DNA of 18,699 bases from Saccoglossus kowalevskii (GCF_000003605.2 NW_003135347.1:272605-291303), one strand, 5' to 3'. Numbered from the stretch's first letter, positions 1 through 8,298 are shown. Translations and numbers: made by a program. The notes: generated from the letters alone by a model not told the origin.

Positions 1-48
1 GATATCAGGTGATGAGCCTTTATCAAATGAGCACACTAAATGTTAAAA

Positions 49-100
49 CGAAAAATTGTAATTTTACGAAACTGCACTTATGAATAATATGGTAATTCAT
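49..100. repeat. Dispersed repeat copy, partner of 15992-16041
   Basis: This stretch shares CGAAAAATTGTAAT, then ACGAAACTG and a TTATNGATAAT-like tail, with 15992-16041 in the same orientation. The two copies differ by small indels. The partner carries a 7-bp hairpin in its tail that is only partly kept here. I see no coding content and cannot name the family. Confidence 0.45.
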
Positions 101-207
101 GCTAATTACATGTAGGTCTGATGTATAAGCATGTCCGAGAACAAGACTTTGTGATAATTCTCAAAATTGGCAGAAATATATATTTTGAAATAAACTTTCA
201 ATCATTA

Positions 208-623
208 ATACGAGCAGAGGTACATTACTTGGGGTTTGCAACTCGCATAGTGCTGTATGGTGACATCATGTCAAGATCCCATTCAAGTCTCTTCTCGTAG
301 ATAGCGAGACTGAGGCTACGACCTTCTGACATGACGCATATCAATGTTCAAGGTTTGTAATGAAAAAAATAAACTTTTCTTGTCACTATCATAGTGAAAA
401 ATGTAATACATCGAAAATATACAGCAAATATAGTTCTTGTAATCCGTCATATCGTGGGCAGCTATTTTGATCCACCTGAACATCCCAGTATCCTAGTTAC
501 CTCAGGCATGCGCATTCGCATTTTTTCTGAGTTGGAACGCTTATGCGAGAGCGAGATTGTGACGGGATCTTGGTATCATGTCACCGTAGTTACAAACCCC
601 AAGTAATGTACCTCTGATACGAG
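208..623. mobile_element. Non-autonomous DNA transposon, 402 bp, with 7-bp target duplication
   Basis: The element body is 215-616. Its ends are inverted: 215-243 and 588-616 match at 28 of 29 bases, starting CAGAGGTACATTACTTGGGG. The pairing continues inward with indels (a GGTGACAT...AAGATCCC block in both arms), giving arms of roughly 80 bp. The body is flanked on both sides by the direct repeat ATACGAG (208-214 and 617-623), which marks an insertion event. No transposase is encoded: a 70-codon frame at 394-606 lies inside the element and is not a gene. The CAGAG start resembles hAT termini, but hAT usually makes 8-bp duplications and only 7 bp match here, so the superfamily is inferred. 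A small hairpin, TCGTAG...CTACGA, sits at 295-321. Confidence 0.85.
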
Positions 624-1301
624 TTATTATCATCACACCATGCATGCACATGTAATTATTGTTGTCCAGTCTGAAATTCACCACATACTGTACAAGCACG
701 CAAAGACTACTGGGTAATCATGTTTATCATGCATATAACCACGTTTTATAAACAATTTCATAATTCATAGATTGTTCTGTTCTCCATTGAAATCAACACC
801 TCTAAAGGCAACATATTTGTTTCACTTTAACATAATCAGTAAATTATACATGTTTGCGCATTGGATATCTCGCTACCGAGACTTCATATTGCTGTAACAG
901 TTCTGATATCCGATAACGTCATCAGAAATACAAGACTTCCAATAACAGGAAAATTTCCTTACGACCTAATCATGGGGATTTAATGGTATAAAATTGGTAA
1001 CTTTTGATATACAGTGGCTTTTCATAGTCGTAATAAACTGTATGGCAGCACGTGTATAAAATGATACTGATAATCCCCGATTGCCGCTTCTAGAAATGTT
1101 CACAGATTTTCACTTGCATAAGATCATGTTTCCAGCATCAGATTAATCAAACATTAAATATTAAAATAGATGAATCAAGCAGACAAGGCTAATAAGTAAT
1201 ATTTATAGCTCTGGCTGGAATATGTCTTCGAGCAGTCAAATTTATTGATATCCTGTGGAGGAGAACTCAATGAAAACCGCATGATAAAATTTTAAAATAA
1301 T
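624..1301. other. Gene-free AT-rich stretch
   Basis: No splice-bounded exon, RNA gene or clear repeat is visible. The only structure noted is an inverted pair, GGATATC (863-869) and GATATCC about 40 bases later, too weak to interpret. Confidence 0.5.
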
Positions 1302-1673
1302 TTGATAATTCTATGCATAGAAAAGTTTTATAATCTATTTGTGCACTTTTATTGCTTTTTCTTTTATGTCAAACTGTTTTTTCGCTCTAACTTTGATTTT
1401 TTAAATAAAACAAATGCTTTACCATATGCAGTTATATTGGAAAGTATGTTCTCATGTTTTGCAACAATATATATTTTCCTAGTGGTTTATACTCAATTCA
1501 TACAACTTGATTTCTCAGAAAGCCATTCTTATATTAACTTAGTTACTCAGTTAGTGCTTGCACTTCAAGAAGACATCAATTGGAGTAATTGCCTTGATGC
1601 TCAAAGAGTTGGCCTAATTGGTGTTCTTCAGAAAATGATGATATATTTCCTATATGGATCCCAATATGCATAG
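1302..1673 (+). CDS. Possible terminal exon or chance open frame, unidentified
   Basis: This 123-codon frame is the longest in the window; in DNA this AT-rich roughly one such frame is expected by chance, so length alone is weak support. The first third is hydrophobic and Phe/Tyr-rich and looks like translated AT-rich intron. The last ~50 codons (from about 1521) look more protein-like, with a mixed composition including the segment LALQEDINWSNCLDAQRVGL. A plausible 3' splice site, TTTCTCAG, ends at 1520, so the real exon might be about 1521-1673 entered in phase 1. The frame ends with TAG, and an ATTAAA polyadenylation hexamer follows at 1755-1760, as expected for a last exon. I do not recognise the protein. 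No upstream exon was found that joins to it. Confidence 0.22.
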   Translation: MIILCIEKFYNLFVHFYCFFFYVKLFFRSNFDFLNKTNALPYAVILESMFSCFATIYIFLVVYTQFIQLDFSESHSYINLVTQLVLALQEDINWSNCLDAQRVGLIGVLQKMMIYFLYGSQYA

Positions 1674-1754
1674 TCAATTTGATAAAACTGGGTGTCCTTT
1701 CACTCTGAATTTCAAGCCCTGAGCTCTCAACAAGAACTCAGGTTATGCTACCTC

Positions 1755-1760
1755 ATTAAA
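1755..1760 (+). terminator. Candidate polyadenylation signal ATTAAA
   Basis: ATTAAA lies 82 bases past the TAG at 1671-1673 and is followed within 30 bases by a T/GT-rich stretch. This would suit the 3' end of the possible exon at 1302-1673. The hexamer is common by chance in AT-rich DNA. Confidence 0.2.
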
Positions 1761-1949
1761 TGTGCAATTTTTGAGATTTTGTGCCCACTTCCTGTAAAAC
1801 ATCCCCTCTAGCTTTTGACAGTTGCCATGTAATTTCTCTCTCCTAATTACACAGTCAAGTAATGCTAAAAAAGAAAAGTGTGTACTCAAAAAGCTGTAGT
1901 ACACAATACATGCATAGTTTAATTTTTGGGATTAACGGAATCTAGGGAT

Positions 1950-2145
1950 GTTGCTTGCGCTGATGACGTGCAGATCTTGGAAATCATGAAGTTTGACTGC
2001 AACTTGGTCTTGCATCTTCGACTGGTACTTTGTTACTACTAACATCGCCAACCAAATCGGTAGTTGCACAGCATTTTCTGTCTCGTTGACGTGTAACCAT
2101 CTATTCTCGCGAGGAAGCAGTTAACGCGAGAAAGCATGAGATCCG
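1950..2145. promoter_or_regulatory. CpG-containing patch with CRE-like and TCTCGCGAG-like motifs
   Basis: Within CpG-poor surroundings this patch has TGACGTG at 1964-1970 and again at 2087-2093 (CRE/bZIP half-site type). TCTCGCGAGG at 2105-2114 is one mismatch from the vertebrate core-promoter element TCTCGCGAGA. A perfect 8-bp stem, TTCTCGCG (2104-2111) with CGCGAGAA (2125-2132), encloses a 13-base loop. Together these could mark a TATA-less promoter, but no first exon is evident on either side. Confidence 0.22.
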
Positions 2146-3719
2146 CGTCACAAACACTGTTTAACACTTTGTATTAAACATGCATATAATTTTGTTGCCT
2201 TCAATTTTTGGGATAGTTTGATGGTCTCAGTAAAATGTTCACTGATACAAACGTCTGTGTGTCTCACTACGACTGCTATCTTGAGTGAAAAACACCTTTG
2301 GTACAAAACTTTCTGACTTTAACTGACAGGGAAATTTGTCTTACAGTCAATTATGAGATTTGTTAAGCTTCCTGACAGGGAAGACATTGTATAACAAACT
2401 GAAAATGAGAAATACCTGTCAAATCCAATCGGTACATACATGTAACTGTATATCAGTCAGTTCAAAGGGGTTGATGGCCTCCCTAGATGAATCTGGAAAC
2501 ATACAATATTTAAGGCTGATCAATATAGTTTTCTGAAAGTTCTTAGAAATTGTAAATTTTGTAAATAAGTTGCTCATTGCAATATTTGCGAAAAACAATT
2601 AGGGTCGCTGACGATGATAGAGATAAATCTGTTATTATTATTTTATTCTGATCACCGGTATGTAGGTTATACATGGGACTCTTATTGGAAGGGGGATTAA
2701 ATTTGATTTGTGGTGACAAGTTTTACAGTTTTTTCACTTCACTGTTTGCTAATACATAAATGACACTTCTTCAAAGTTACTATTACAATTGCTTCCAAAT
2801 TTAATAATGTGTTGGTAATATTGTTGGGTGACCACATTCTGATTTGTGACAAAATCATAATTTTTCAGTAAATATTTGTGTAATTTTTTTTGTGAAAAAG
2901 GCAATTTCAACTTGATATGTAAGGCCCCTAAATTGGATCTTTATTAGATTCGTTTTTTTTTTTTTCATGACGATATCAATTCTGTTTTACTGAATATTTT
3001 GCTTTTCGATAACTACCAGTCTGATGTCTGAAAATGCTAAATTCTGAAAATTGTAAATCAATAGATCAGATAGCAGGGCTGTCTCGACTGACAGGTAGCT
3101 TGTCTAAAACTCAAGATAATGTGCTAGGAAGTACTGATAAATAAAAAAAATAAGGTTAGGTATTATCTATTTATTATCCAGGTATTATCTATATAGCAGA
3201 TATAGCTTGTTTGCCATATGCTAATATAAACAATAAAACATATTGTGTTTTTGACGTAAATCTTGTTTTTTTAAAAGCGCTTTTACAGTAACATGGGGCG
3301 ATTATAATTTTTGTTTGATTGATTGATTGTTGGATGCTGAAGCTCCCTCAATTGTCATGTTCAGGGGAGGGGGAGGGGGTGCGATGGCAAGATTGATAAC
3401 TAACAGGGGTGCTCACATTTCTACTGTAGCTGAACGTGACTTTTTTAAAGAATACAGAGCCAAAAATAGTGGTGTATTTGCAAAGAAATGCTCTCCTTGA
3501 ATATGAAGTGGTATGTGTGAAGTACAAGCACTTCAAAGCATTCAGTCCAGCGCATTAACGTCATAGACATGTAATTTATTTGTAGCAATTTATCTTTTTT
3601 TCTCCCTGTGTTATTTATGGCATACAGAAAAAAAACACAATCAGTTTTGGAATTTGTGAATACTGTCTAGCATACTAATTTGGCAGTGTAAGAGTGAAAA
3701 CTTCTTTTTTTTTTGGTAA
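2146..3719. other. Gene-free AT-rich stretch with homopolymers
   Basis: I see no supported gene. The stretch holds a T13 run (2953-2965), a GATT microsatellite near 3317-3330 and a G-rich patch at about 3364-3379 (runs of 4, 5 and 5 G separated by single A). A 62-codon minus-strand frame at 3348-3536 has no splice or homology support. Confidence 0.5.
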
Positions 3720-4030
3720 GTGTTTAGACATAAGGTATGATTAACTTTTTCACAACCAGACTTTCTCGTCCAAATTATTCTGCACTTTTTTTTTATATTC
3801 TTCAGTATTTCAAGAAATAAACCCTAATTTTGGTGCCAGCAGATAAAAAGATGTTGAAAAGTTGTCAATGAGTAGTACTTCGTCAGTTTTTTTCTGCACT
3901 TTTTCTGCACTAATTTTGGAACCAACAGACAAAATTTGAGTAAATTTTCAGTTTTTTCCCCAAAAAAGTTTGGCTATTTTTGTCCCAATCTTCTGAAGGA
4001 AAGTGCAGACTATAAACAGGACTATTTTGT
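3720..4030 (+). repeat. Dispersed repeat, left arm of an inverted pair
   Basis: The reverse complement of 5450-5640 aligns here with gaps. Shared blocks are TTTTCACNACCA, CTTTCTNGNCCAAATT, TTCTGCANTTTTTTTT with TATATTCTT, TTTGGCTATTTTTGT, AATCTTC and GTGCAGACT(T)ATAAAC. This arm is longer because of an internal tandem duplication: TAATTTTGGTGCCAGCAG (about 3824) recurs as TAATTTTGGAACCAACAG about 87 bases later. No coding content. Confidence 0.65.
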
Positions 4031-4892
4031 GAATTTGTGATGAAAAGAAGGAAGTGATGGTGAGAAGATTAAGATGGTGTACTCTTCAATGTTTTATCTG
4101 TGTATTTGCGCTGGTAAATTATCCTGTCTAAAGAGGCTCTTCTGCCCTTGTTCATAATAGTGAGGGTTTTATGTTGACATTTCTGATGACAAGATATAGA
4201 GGAGCTGAGCACTGCCTGGAAAATACTTGAGAGGAAACTATTCGTTTCTCAATTCTGTTGTTAACTTTATTATAGCTGAAATGTAGATTTTATTTTAATT
4301 TGCACACGCAAATCATTGGTTGAAAATTATTTTGTTATCGTTGCTTTTACCTTTGTTCATTAATAGATTTAGCATACATTTTGAAAAAAATATTTCAAGT
4401 GAATCAAAATTATTCTGCAATATATAAACAGCCTTTGTGGACAACAAATTAATTGTAAAACTCCTTCAGAAGTGCTAGATTTATCTATTACAGTCTTTTA
4501 TTAATTAATATTTCAGACAGACTATATTTGCAAATTCTAAAACTGACTATGTTTGTTCATTTTACTGAAAAATAATTAAATTATTGATTAATAATTGCCG
4601 CTATTATGCGGGTGAAAGCTTCTACAATGTGGATAAACAAAGATGTAAGAATGCAATATTTTAATGCAAGTTTACCATTATAATTCTTTTTAAAACTCTC
4701 CATAGATGACAATGTGAAATTTGAATAAGCCTAACAAGGCTATTTATTTTACACATAGTGCTTTATACCTTGTGGTTTCCACAGATTTTTCAAATAAAAT
4801 ATAAACATTTTGAATGCACTTATTTTTCCAGCTTAAATCTTGGTACCAAATTTTTCTCATTTTTATGTATTATTATATAACTTTCTTTGCAG
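4031..4892. other. Gene-free AT-rich stretch
   Basis: Very AT-rich DNA with many short T and A runs. A donor-like GTGAGA lies near 4067, but the sequence before it carries stops in all three frames. Otherwise I see nothing here. Confidence 0.45.
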
Positions 4893-5045
4893 ATTTTCAA
4901 CCAAATGGACATATTTTGTTATTATAAAAAATTCTCGGATATTGCCGGTAGATTCAATGTAGATTATTTTGTTTTGCATCGACTGAAAAAAAATCACAAA
5001 AGTCACAAATCTATTGGCACAGCTATTTTGCTATCAAAAGTTTGA
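4893..5045 (+). CDS. Possible terminal exon, unidentified
   Basis: A strong 3' splice site (ACTTTCTTTGCAG, ending at 4892) is followed directly by 50 open codons in phase 0 and a TGA at 5043-5045. The encoded peptide includes FSDIAGRFNVDYFVLHRLKK, which has a protein-like composition. I do not recognise it and find no upstream exon to join. It lies between the two arms of the inverted repeat, so it could instead be internal sequence of a degenerate repeat. A chance open frame of this length is quite likely. Confidence 0.18.
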   Translation: MFNQMDIFCYYKKFSDIAGRFNVDYFVLHRLKKNHKSHKSIGTAILLSKV

Positions 5046-5351
5046 AATTTAGGTTTTAATTACAGTGTAAAACTTGAACATGTTCTTTCAGGGTATGATG
5101 TGATACAAACATGATTAGACATGCAGTCAGAACAATTGACTTACCACAAGTCGTTATCAAAGTCGACAGCTTGAACTTTTGATCTCATCAACTGTCATCA
5201 TTAAAAATGACAAAACAAATATGATATGGCGGAGTATATTGAAGAAATGGTTGAAATTATAGTCAATTTGAATTTTTGATTATCTTATTTATCATCATCG
5301 TCATTTTAATTTTTGTTATCATTTTTCATGAATTCCCAGCAACAGATATAG

Positions 5352-5453
5352 AGGAAAAAACGTATATTCGCTGGATTTTATTTTCACTTAATCAATCCTT
5401 CAGCGAAAATAGCGGGAAATTAATTCCAAGCGAAAATAAAGTATTTTACAGTA
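5352..5453 (+). repeat. MITE-family copy A (CTGTAAAATAC ends)
   Basis: This copy aligns to 10621-10726 with few differences and more distantly to 9106-9189. Shared blocks include GCTGGATTTTATTTTCACT, CCTTCAGC, AAAATAGCG and AAGCGAAAATAAAGTATTT. The right end is ...GTATTTTACAG-TA, i.e. CTGTAAAATAC read inward next to a TA dinucleotide, which suggests a TA-targeting (Tc1/mariner-like) element; that assignment is inference. It abuts the right arm of the dispersed repeat at 5450-5640 and appears to cut it. Confidence 0.65.
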
Positions 5454-5640
5454 GTCGCGTTTATAAGTCTGCACTTTCATTCTGAAGATTATAACAAAAA
5501 TAGCCAAATTTTTGAGAAAAAAAAAATTGTCTCAAATTTTGAGAGCTTTATTTCCAGAAAGAATATAAGAAAAAAAATGCAGAAAATTTGGGCAAGAAAG
5601 TGTGGTGGTGAAAAGGTTGAACCATTTCTAACATATTGTA
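5450..5640 (-). repeat. Dispersed repeat, right arm of an inverted pair
   Basis: This is the minus-strand counterpart of 3720-4030, shorter because it lacks the internal tandem duplication. It contains GTCTGCACTTTCATTC, AACAAAAATAGCCAAATTTT and ATGCAGAAAATTTGGGCAAG. Its outer boundary meets the TA-flanked MITE copy at 5352-5453, so the pairing cannot be followed further left. No coding content. Confidence 0.65.
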
Positions 5641-6449
5641 AAACCAAATCATCTTAAAAAACTGATGAAGTACCGCTTAACTTGTCTTTGAAAACATCTT
5701 TAATTGAAATTCAGTATTGAAATAATCTGAATAGATGTCCGGTCTGTGTCCCTGTCTTTTCCATGTGTATCTCAACAACTGCTGATTGGTCTGGAAATGA
5801 TACTGGCAAGATTAGTTTCTAAATCAATAGACATGCATCCTTGCTGAGCTGTCACATTGCATCAACATTAAGCTATATACTGATATGGCAGTCATACAAT
5901 TCTTTTCTCATAATAATGAGACAATCCTCCACTTAAGATATGGGTGACATGTGATGTATACATTGCACGTAAAATACATTGTTTATACAAATTCAAACCC
6001 ATCGCTACTTGGCGACACTATCCTTCGACAACAGAATGCAGAATTTTTTTCATGAAATTTACATAATTGCTCTACAATCGTGCTCAAAGCAATGTATGTC
6101 TTTTTTTTATTGTCTTGACGTTTTACCTGTGGCGTGTCGTTTGTCGTATTCCATACATGCTGTGTCATAACAACGCCAACGCTACATCACATCAGTGGTT
6201 ACAACTGTTGTTACTATGGTGATGCAGTGTTTCAAATGTATAGCCAGCTGTGTATCAAATAGTTGTAGAATTTCTGAAAACATTTTTTTTTTTTCAAATC
6301 TATAATGCAAGCGACATGCTGTAAAATGTTCATAAGTGTGAGTTGTAGTGTCATCTAGTGTTCGATAGAATCTATGCAAAATACATCGCTTGTTTTACAG
6401 GAAATTCGTACTTTGCATCAACTATGCACGGTGCTTTTACTTTTAATTA
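5641..6449. other. Gene-free stretch with a degenerate repeat remnant
   Basis: Around 5735-5830 the sequence (CTGTCTTTTCCATGTGTATC, then TCAACAACTGCTGATTGG) resembles a widespread invertebrate repeat motif also seen, more clearly, at 17405-17715. Overlapping short frames on both strands at 5979-6379 lack splice signals. A 3' splice-like site (TTGTTTTACAG) ends near 6400 and opens a 22-codon frame that runs into the transposon at 6455; this is too short to call. Confidence 0.4.
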
Positions 6450-6750
6450 CTAGTCAGGGGTTTTTCTAGAAAAAAACTGCAAGAGGGAGCACTGCAATTC
6501 AGCGGTGCCACCAAGTGGGGGAGACAGGGTTCTCCCTACCAAAGTGTGGAGTTTTTGATAATTCTACCGTAAGTTAAAATGGAGCATTCTATGGTTTCCT
6601 TGGGTAAACTACTATCAGACAGGTCACAGTTGAAGACTGTGGCCACATGTGATCCCTGGTCAATCAGAATTTGATGGTTGCCAGAGGATCTGCTCCCCAG
6701 GGTAAGGGGGGCGCATGGCCATGGCCATGTTTAAAAAAATCCCTGCTAGT
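6450..6750. mobile_element. Non-autonomous DNA transposon, 291 bp, with 5-bp target duplication
   Basis: The body is 6455-6745. Its ends are inverted and imperfect: the left begins CAGGGGTTTTTCTAGAAA, the reverse complement of the right begins CAGGGATTTTTTTAAACA. Both sides are flanked by CTAGT (6450-6454 and 6746-6750). The interior is less AT-rich than its surroundings, with CCATGGCCATGG and GGGGGGCGC motifs near the right end. There is no open frame for a transposase. The CAGGG termini are hAT-like, but hAT normally leaves 8 bp, so the superfamily is uncertain. Donor-like GTAAG strings inside it (near 6570 and 6702) should not be read as splice sites. Confidence 0.8.
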
Positions 6751-7180
6751 TATTTTCGTGCTTTGATACATTAAGGATACTTTATGAGAACAAATTTGTC
6801 AAAAGCCATAGCAACTCCAATTCAGTGAAATATTAACTGATCCTAAACTTTGTGATTTACCCCGACGTGCGAAAATTATCTGTCATGACACTATAAAGTT
6901 AACAAAATCCATTCATAAGGTGCCTGAACGGCAGTCATCATGTATACAGGAAAGATCCCACTGGGCAGAATCAGTGATGGAAATGAACATTTGTTTATTC
7001 ATGCAAACGTGTCTCCCCTTTGTCATTTCATTAGCATTTACAATACGAGACAGGCAATATGTGTCGAGTTCACAATTCACCAGACGTACACCCAGGAGAA
7101 TGCTGTGATCGTTATAACACATTCAGCTTGGAAAGGAAAAAGTATTCGGTGTCATTCAATTTTATTGTGCATGTGTGTTA
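6751..7180. other. Gene-free stretch
   Basis: Three overlapping short frames (6913-7122 minus, 6920-7108 and 6940-7230 plus) shadow each other and have no splice, codon or homology support. I see nothing else in it. Confidence 0.45.
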
Positions 7181-7203
7181 GGGGGTTGTTTGGGTGGGAG
7201 GGG
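7181..7203 (+). other. G-quadruplex motif
   Basis: Four G runs of 5, 3, 3 and 4 are separated by loops of 6 (TTGTTT), 1 (T) and 1 (A) bases, which meets the usual G3+N1-7 rule. It lies 8 bases before the 31-bp tandem array and about 160 bp past the minus-strand exon at 7360-7415, so it would fall in that gene's first intron, on the non-template side as C-rich sequence. Confidence 0.6.
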
Positions 7204-7208
7204 ATGGT

Positions 7209-7330
7209 GTTCCATGATGGGATATTATAAATCTACAATATTGCATGATGGGATATTATAAATCTACAATATTGCATGATGGGATATTATAAATCTACAA
7301 AAATGCATGCTGGGATTTTATAAAATTACA
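7209..7330. repeat. 31-bp tandem array, four units
   Basis: The landmark (G/C)CATG(A/C)TGGGAT recurs at 7212, 7243, 7274 and 7305, exactly 31 bases apart. Units 1-3 continue ATTATAAATCTACAA; unit 4 is diverged (GCATGCTGGGATTTTATAAA). The same core recurs in the 88-bp array at 7823-8055, so the two arrays share an origin. Read on the minus strand the core is TCCCATCATGC or TCCCAGCATGC. Confidence 0.85.
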
Positions 7331-7359
7331 CAAGTAATCAATGGATTTCTATAACTTAC

Positions 7360-7415
7360 CTTGTGCCTGTGCCAAGGACAGGAAGTTGCAATCCTTTTAA
7401 TGAAAATTTCTCCAT
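7360..7415 (-). CDS. First coding exon of an aldo-keto-reductase-like gene (partial)
   Basis: On the minus strand an ATG at 7415-7413 opens 18 codons plus two bases, reading MEKFSLKGLQLPVLGTGT, and stops at a canonical donor CAAG|GTAAGTTAT (intron begins at 7359). A TGA lies five codons upstream in frame, so this ATG is the natural start; the context is modest (C at -3, G at +4). The pattern S-L-x-G-x-x-(L/M)-P-x-L-G-x-G-T is the N-terminal beta-hairpin and first barrel strand of aldo-keto reductases, NAD(P)H-dependent carbonyl reductases of the cytosol. In animal AKR1-type genes, as I recall, the first intron falls just after the GxGT motif, which is where this donor lies. Exon 2 (expected to carry GYRHIDTA-like residues) was not found to the left, so the intron may be long. 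An 18-residue match could still be chance, and the gene name is left open. Confidence 0.42.
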
Positions 7416-7788
7416 AGGGCAATTCCATCAGTTGTCAATAATGGAATGCAGTAGATTGTTCATTCTTTGACTTTGAAATCTTTGAGCATATATTTATATT
7501 ATGCACCATTACTTAGCACTTTTAGGGGAGATTGTTGAGTTTAAGGAACTGTCTGACAGGTTTAATTAGAGATTGAGTTGTCTGATTGATACTGATATCT
7601 TGCTTGGGGTTTGTGCATGCAATTCTGATTTTCATACTTTAATCAATTCATTCTTGTATGCAAGTACCAAATCTACTTTTCATGCAACATTATCTGTATA
7701 CCTGATGTCACAAGTGTGGAATAACAAAGAAAAAACTTGCCAATTAAATACCACTTGGAAAAACAAAATCATACTCCTGAGAAATTAA
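7416..7788. other. Putative upstream region of the minus-strand exon
   Basis: No TATA box or CpG patch is obvious just upstream of the ATG at 7415. A 71-codon plus-strand frame at 7573-7788 has no splice or homology support. Beyond it lies the tandem array with Staf-like cores. Confidence 0.35.
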
Positions 7789-7812
7789 TACTGTAAAATA
7801 CTTTATTTTAGC
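7789..7812 (+). repeat. Isolated MITE terminus
   Basis: TACTGTAAAATACTTTATTT and the next base match, over 21 bases, the reverse complement of the right end of the MITE copy at 5352-5453. No partner end follows; the sequence passes directly into the 88-bp array. It is probably a truncated copy. Confidence 0.6.
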
Positions 7813-7822
7813 TGGAACTAAT

Positions 7823-8055
7823 TAATGATGGGATACTATCAATCTGGTGTTGCATGATGGGATACTATTAATCTCGTGTTGCAAAAGAGTAACTTGCAAT
7901 AAACAGTGTTGCATTATGGGATAATTTCAATCTAGTATTGCATGATGGGATACTATTAATCTTGTGTTGCAAAATAGTAACTTGCAATAAACAGTGTTGC
8001 ATTATGGGATACTTTCAATCTAGCACTGCATGATGGGATACTACTAATCCAGTCC
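7823..8055. repeat. 88-bp higher-order tandem array
   Basis: The core GCATGATGGGATACT recurs at 7852, 7940 and 8028, exactly 88 bases apart, and GCATTATGGGATA recurs at 7911 and 7999, also 88 apart. Each 88-bp unit therefore holds two core copies about 29 and 59 bases apart, separated by a spacer with AGTAACTTGCAATAAACAGT. A partial unit begins at 7823. On the minus strand the cores read TCCCATCATGC and TCCCATAATGC, close to the Staf/ZNF143 site, and the array lies 408-640 bp upstream of the ATG at 7415. Confidence 0.85.
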
Positions 8056-8298
8056 TACATATCCTACATTGCTTGGCTGCACATTATGGCAGTCATTACT
8101 CATTCTACTTAAAAGCATTAAAGCTCCTTGGATACAGTTACACTTAGATTGTTTTCTGATATGCAAATGAGTCGATGTGTCTATTTGCCTATTGTTGATC
8201 ACATGATATCTTATCGTTGCTTGCCAGCAACAGGATGGTGGTGATACACACCATTTATTTAAATTTGTAATTCCCAACACGATGACGACTGCTCTAGT
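8044..8298 (-). CDS. Possible minus-strand exon, unidentified
   Basis: On the minus strand an excellent 3' splice site (pyrimidine-rich, ending CTATTTTCAG at 8299) is followed by an open frame that begins TRAVVIVLGITN and runs 84 codons to a stop inside the tandem array at 8044. The tail overlapping the array is unlikely to be coding; a weak donor-like GTGTGT occurs about 47 bases in. I do not recognise the peptide, and it does not join to the exon at 7360-7415 as an upstream exon because that exon has an in-frame stop before its ATG. Confidence 0.15.
   Translation of the reverse strand, partial: TRAVVIVLGITNLNKWCVSPPSCCWQATIRYHVINNRQIDTSTHLHIRKQSKCNCIQGALMLLSRMSNDCHNVQPSNVGYVGLD

Noticed and set aside
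394-606. 70-codon plus-strand open frame
   Set aside because: It lies wholly inside the 402-bp transposon at 215-616, uses its inverted end as coding sequence, and has no family resemblance.
1848-1893. Acceptor CTCTCTCCTAATTACACAG followed by a 14-codon frame and TAG
   Set aside because: The splice site is good, but the frame is too short to test and does not fit the phase of the possible exon just upstream.
5147-5193. Minus-strand 47-base exon candidate ending at GTG|GTAAGTC, reading LMRSKVQAVDFDNDL
   Set aside because: The donor is strong, but as exon 2 of the aldo-keto-reductase-like gene the phase gives an immediate stop, and the peptide does not resemble that family.
6565-6710. Donor-like GTAAGT and GTAAGG strings
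   Set aside because: Both are inside the 291-bp transposon.
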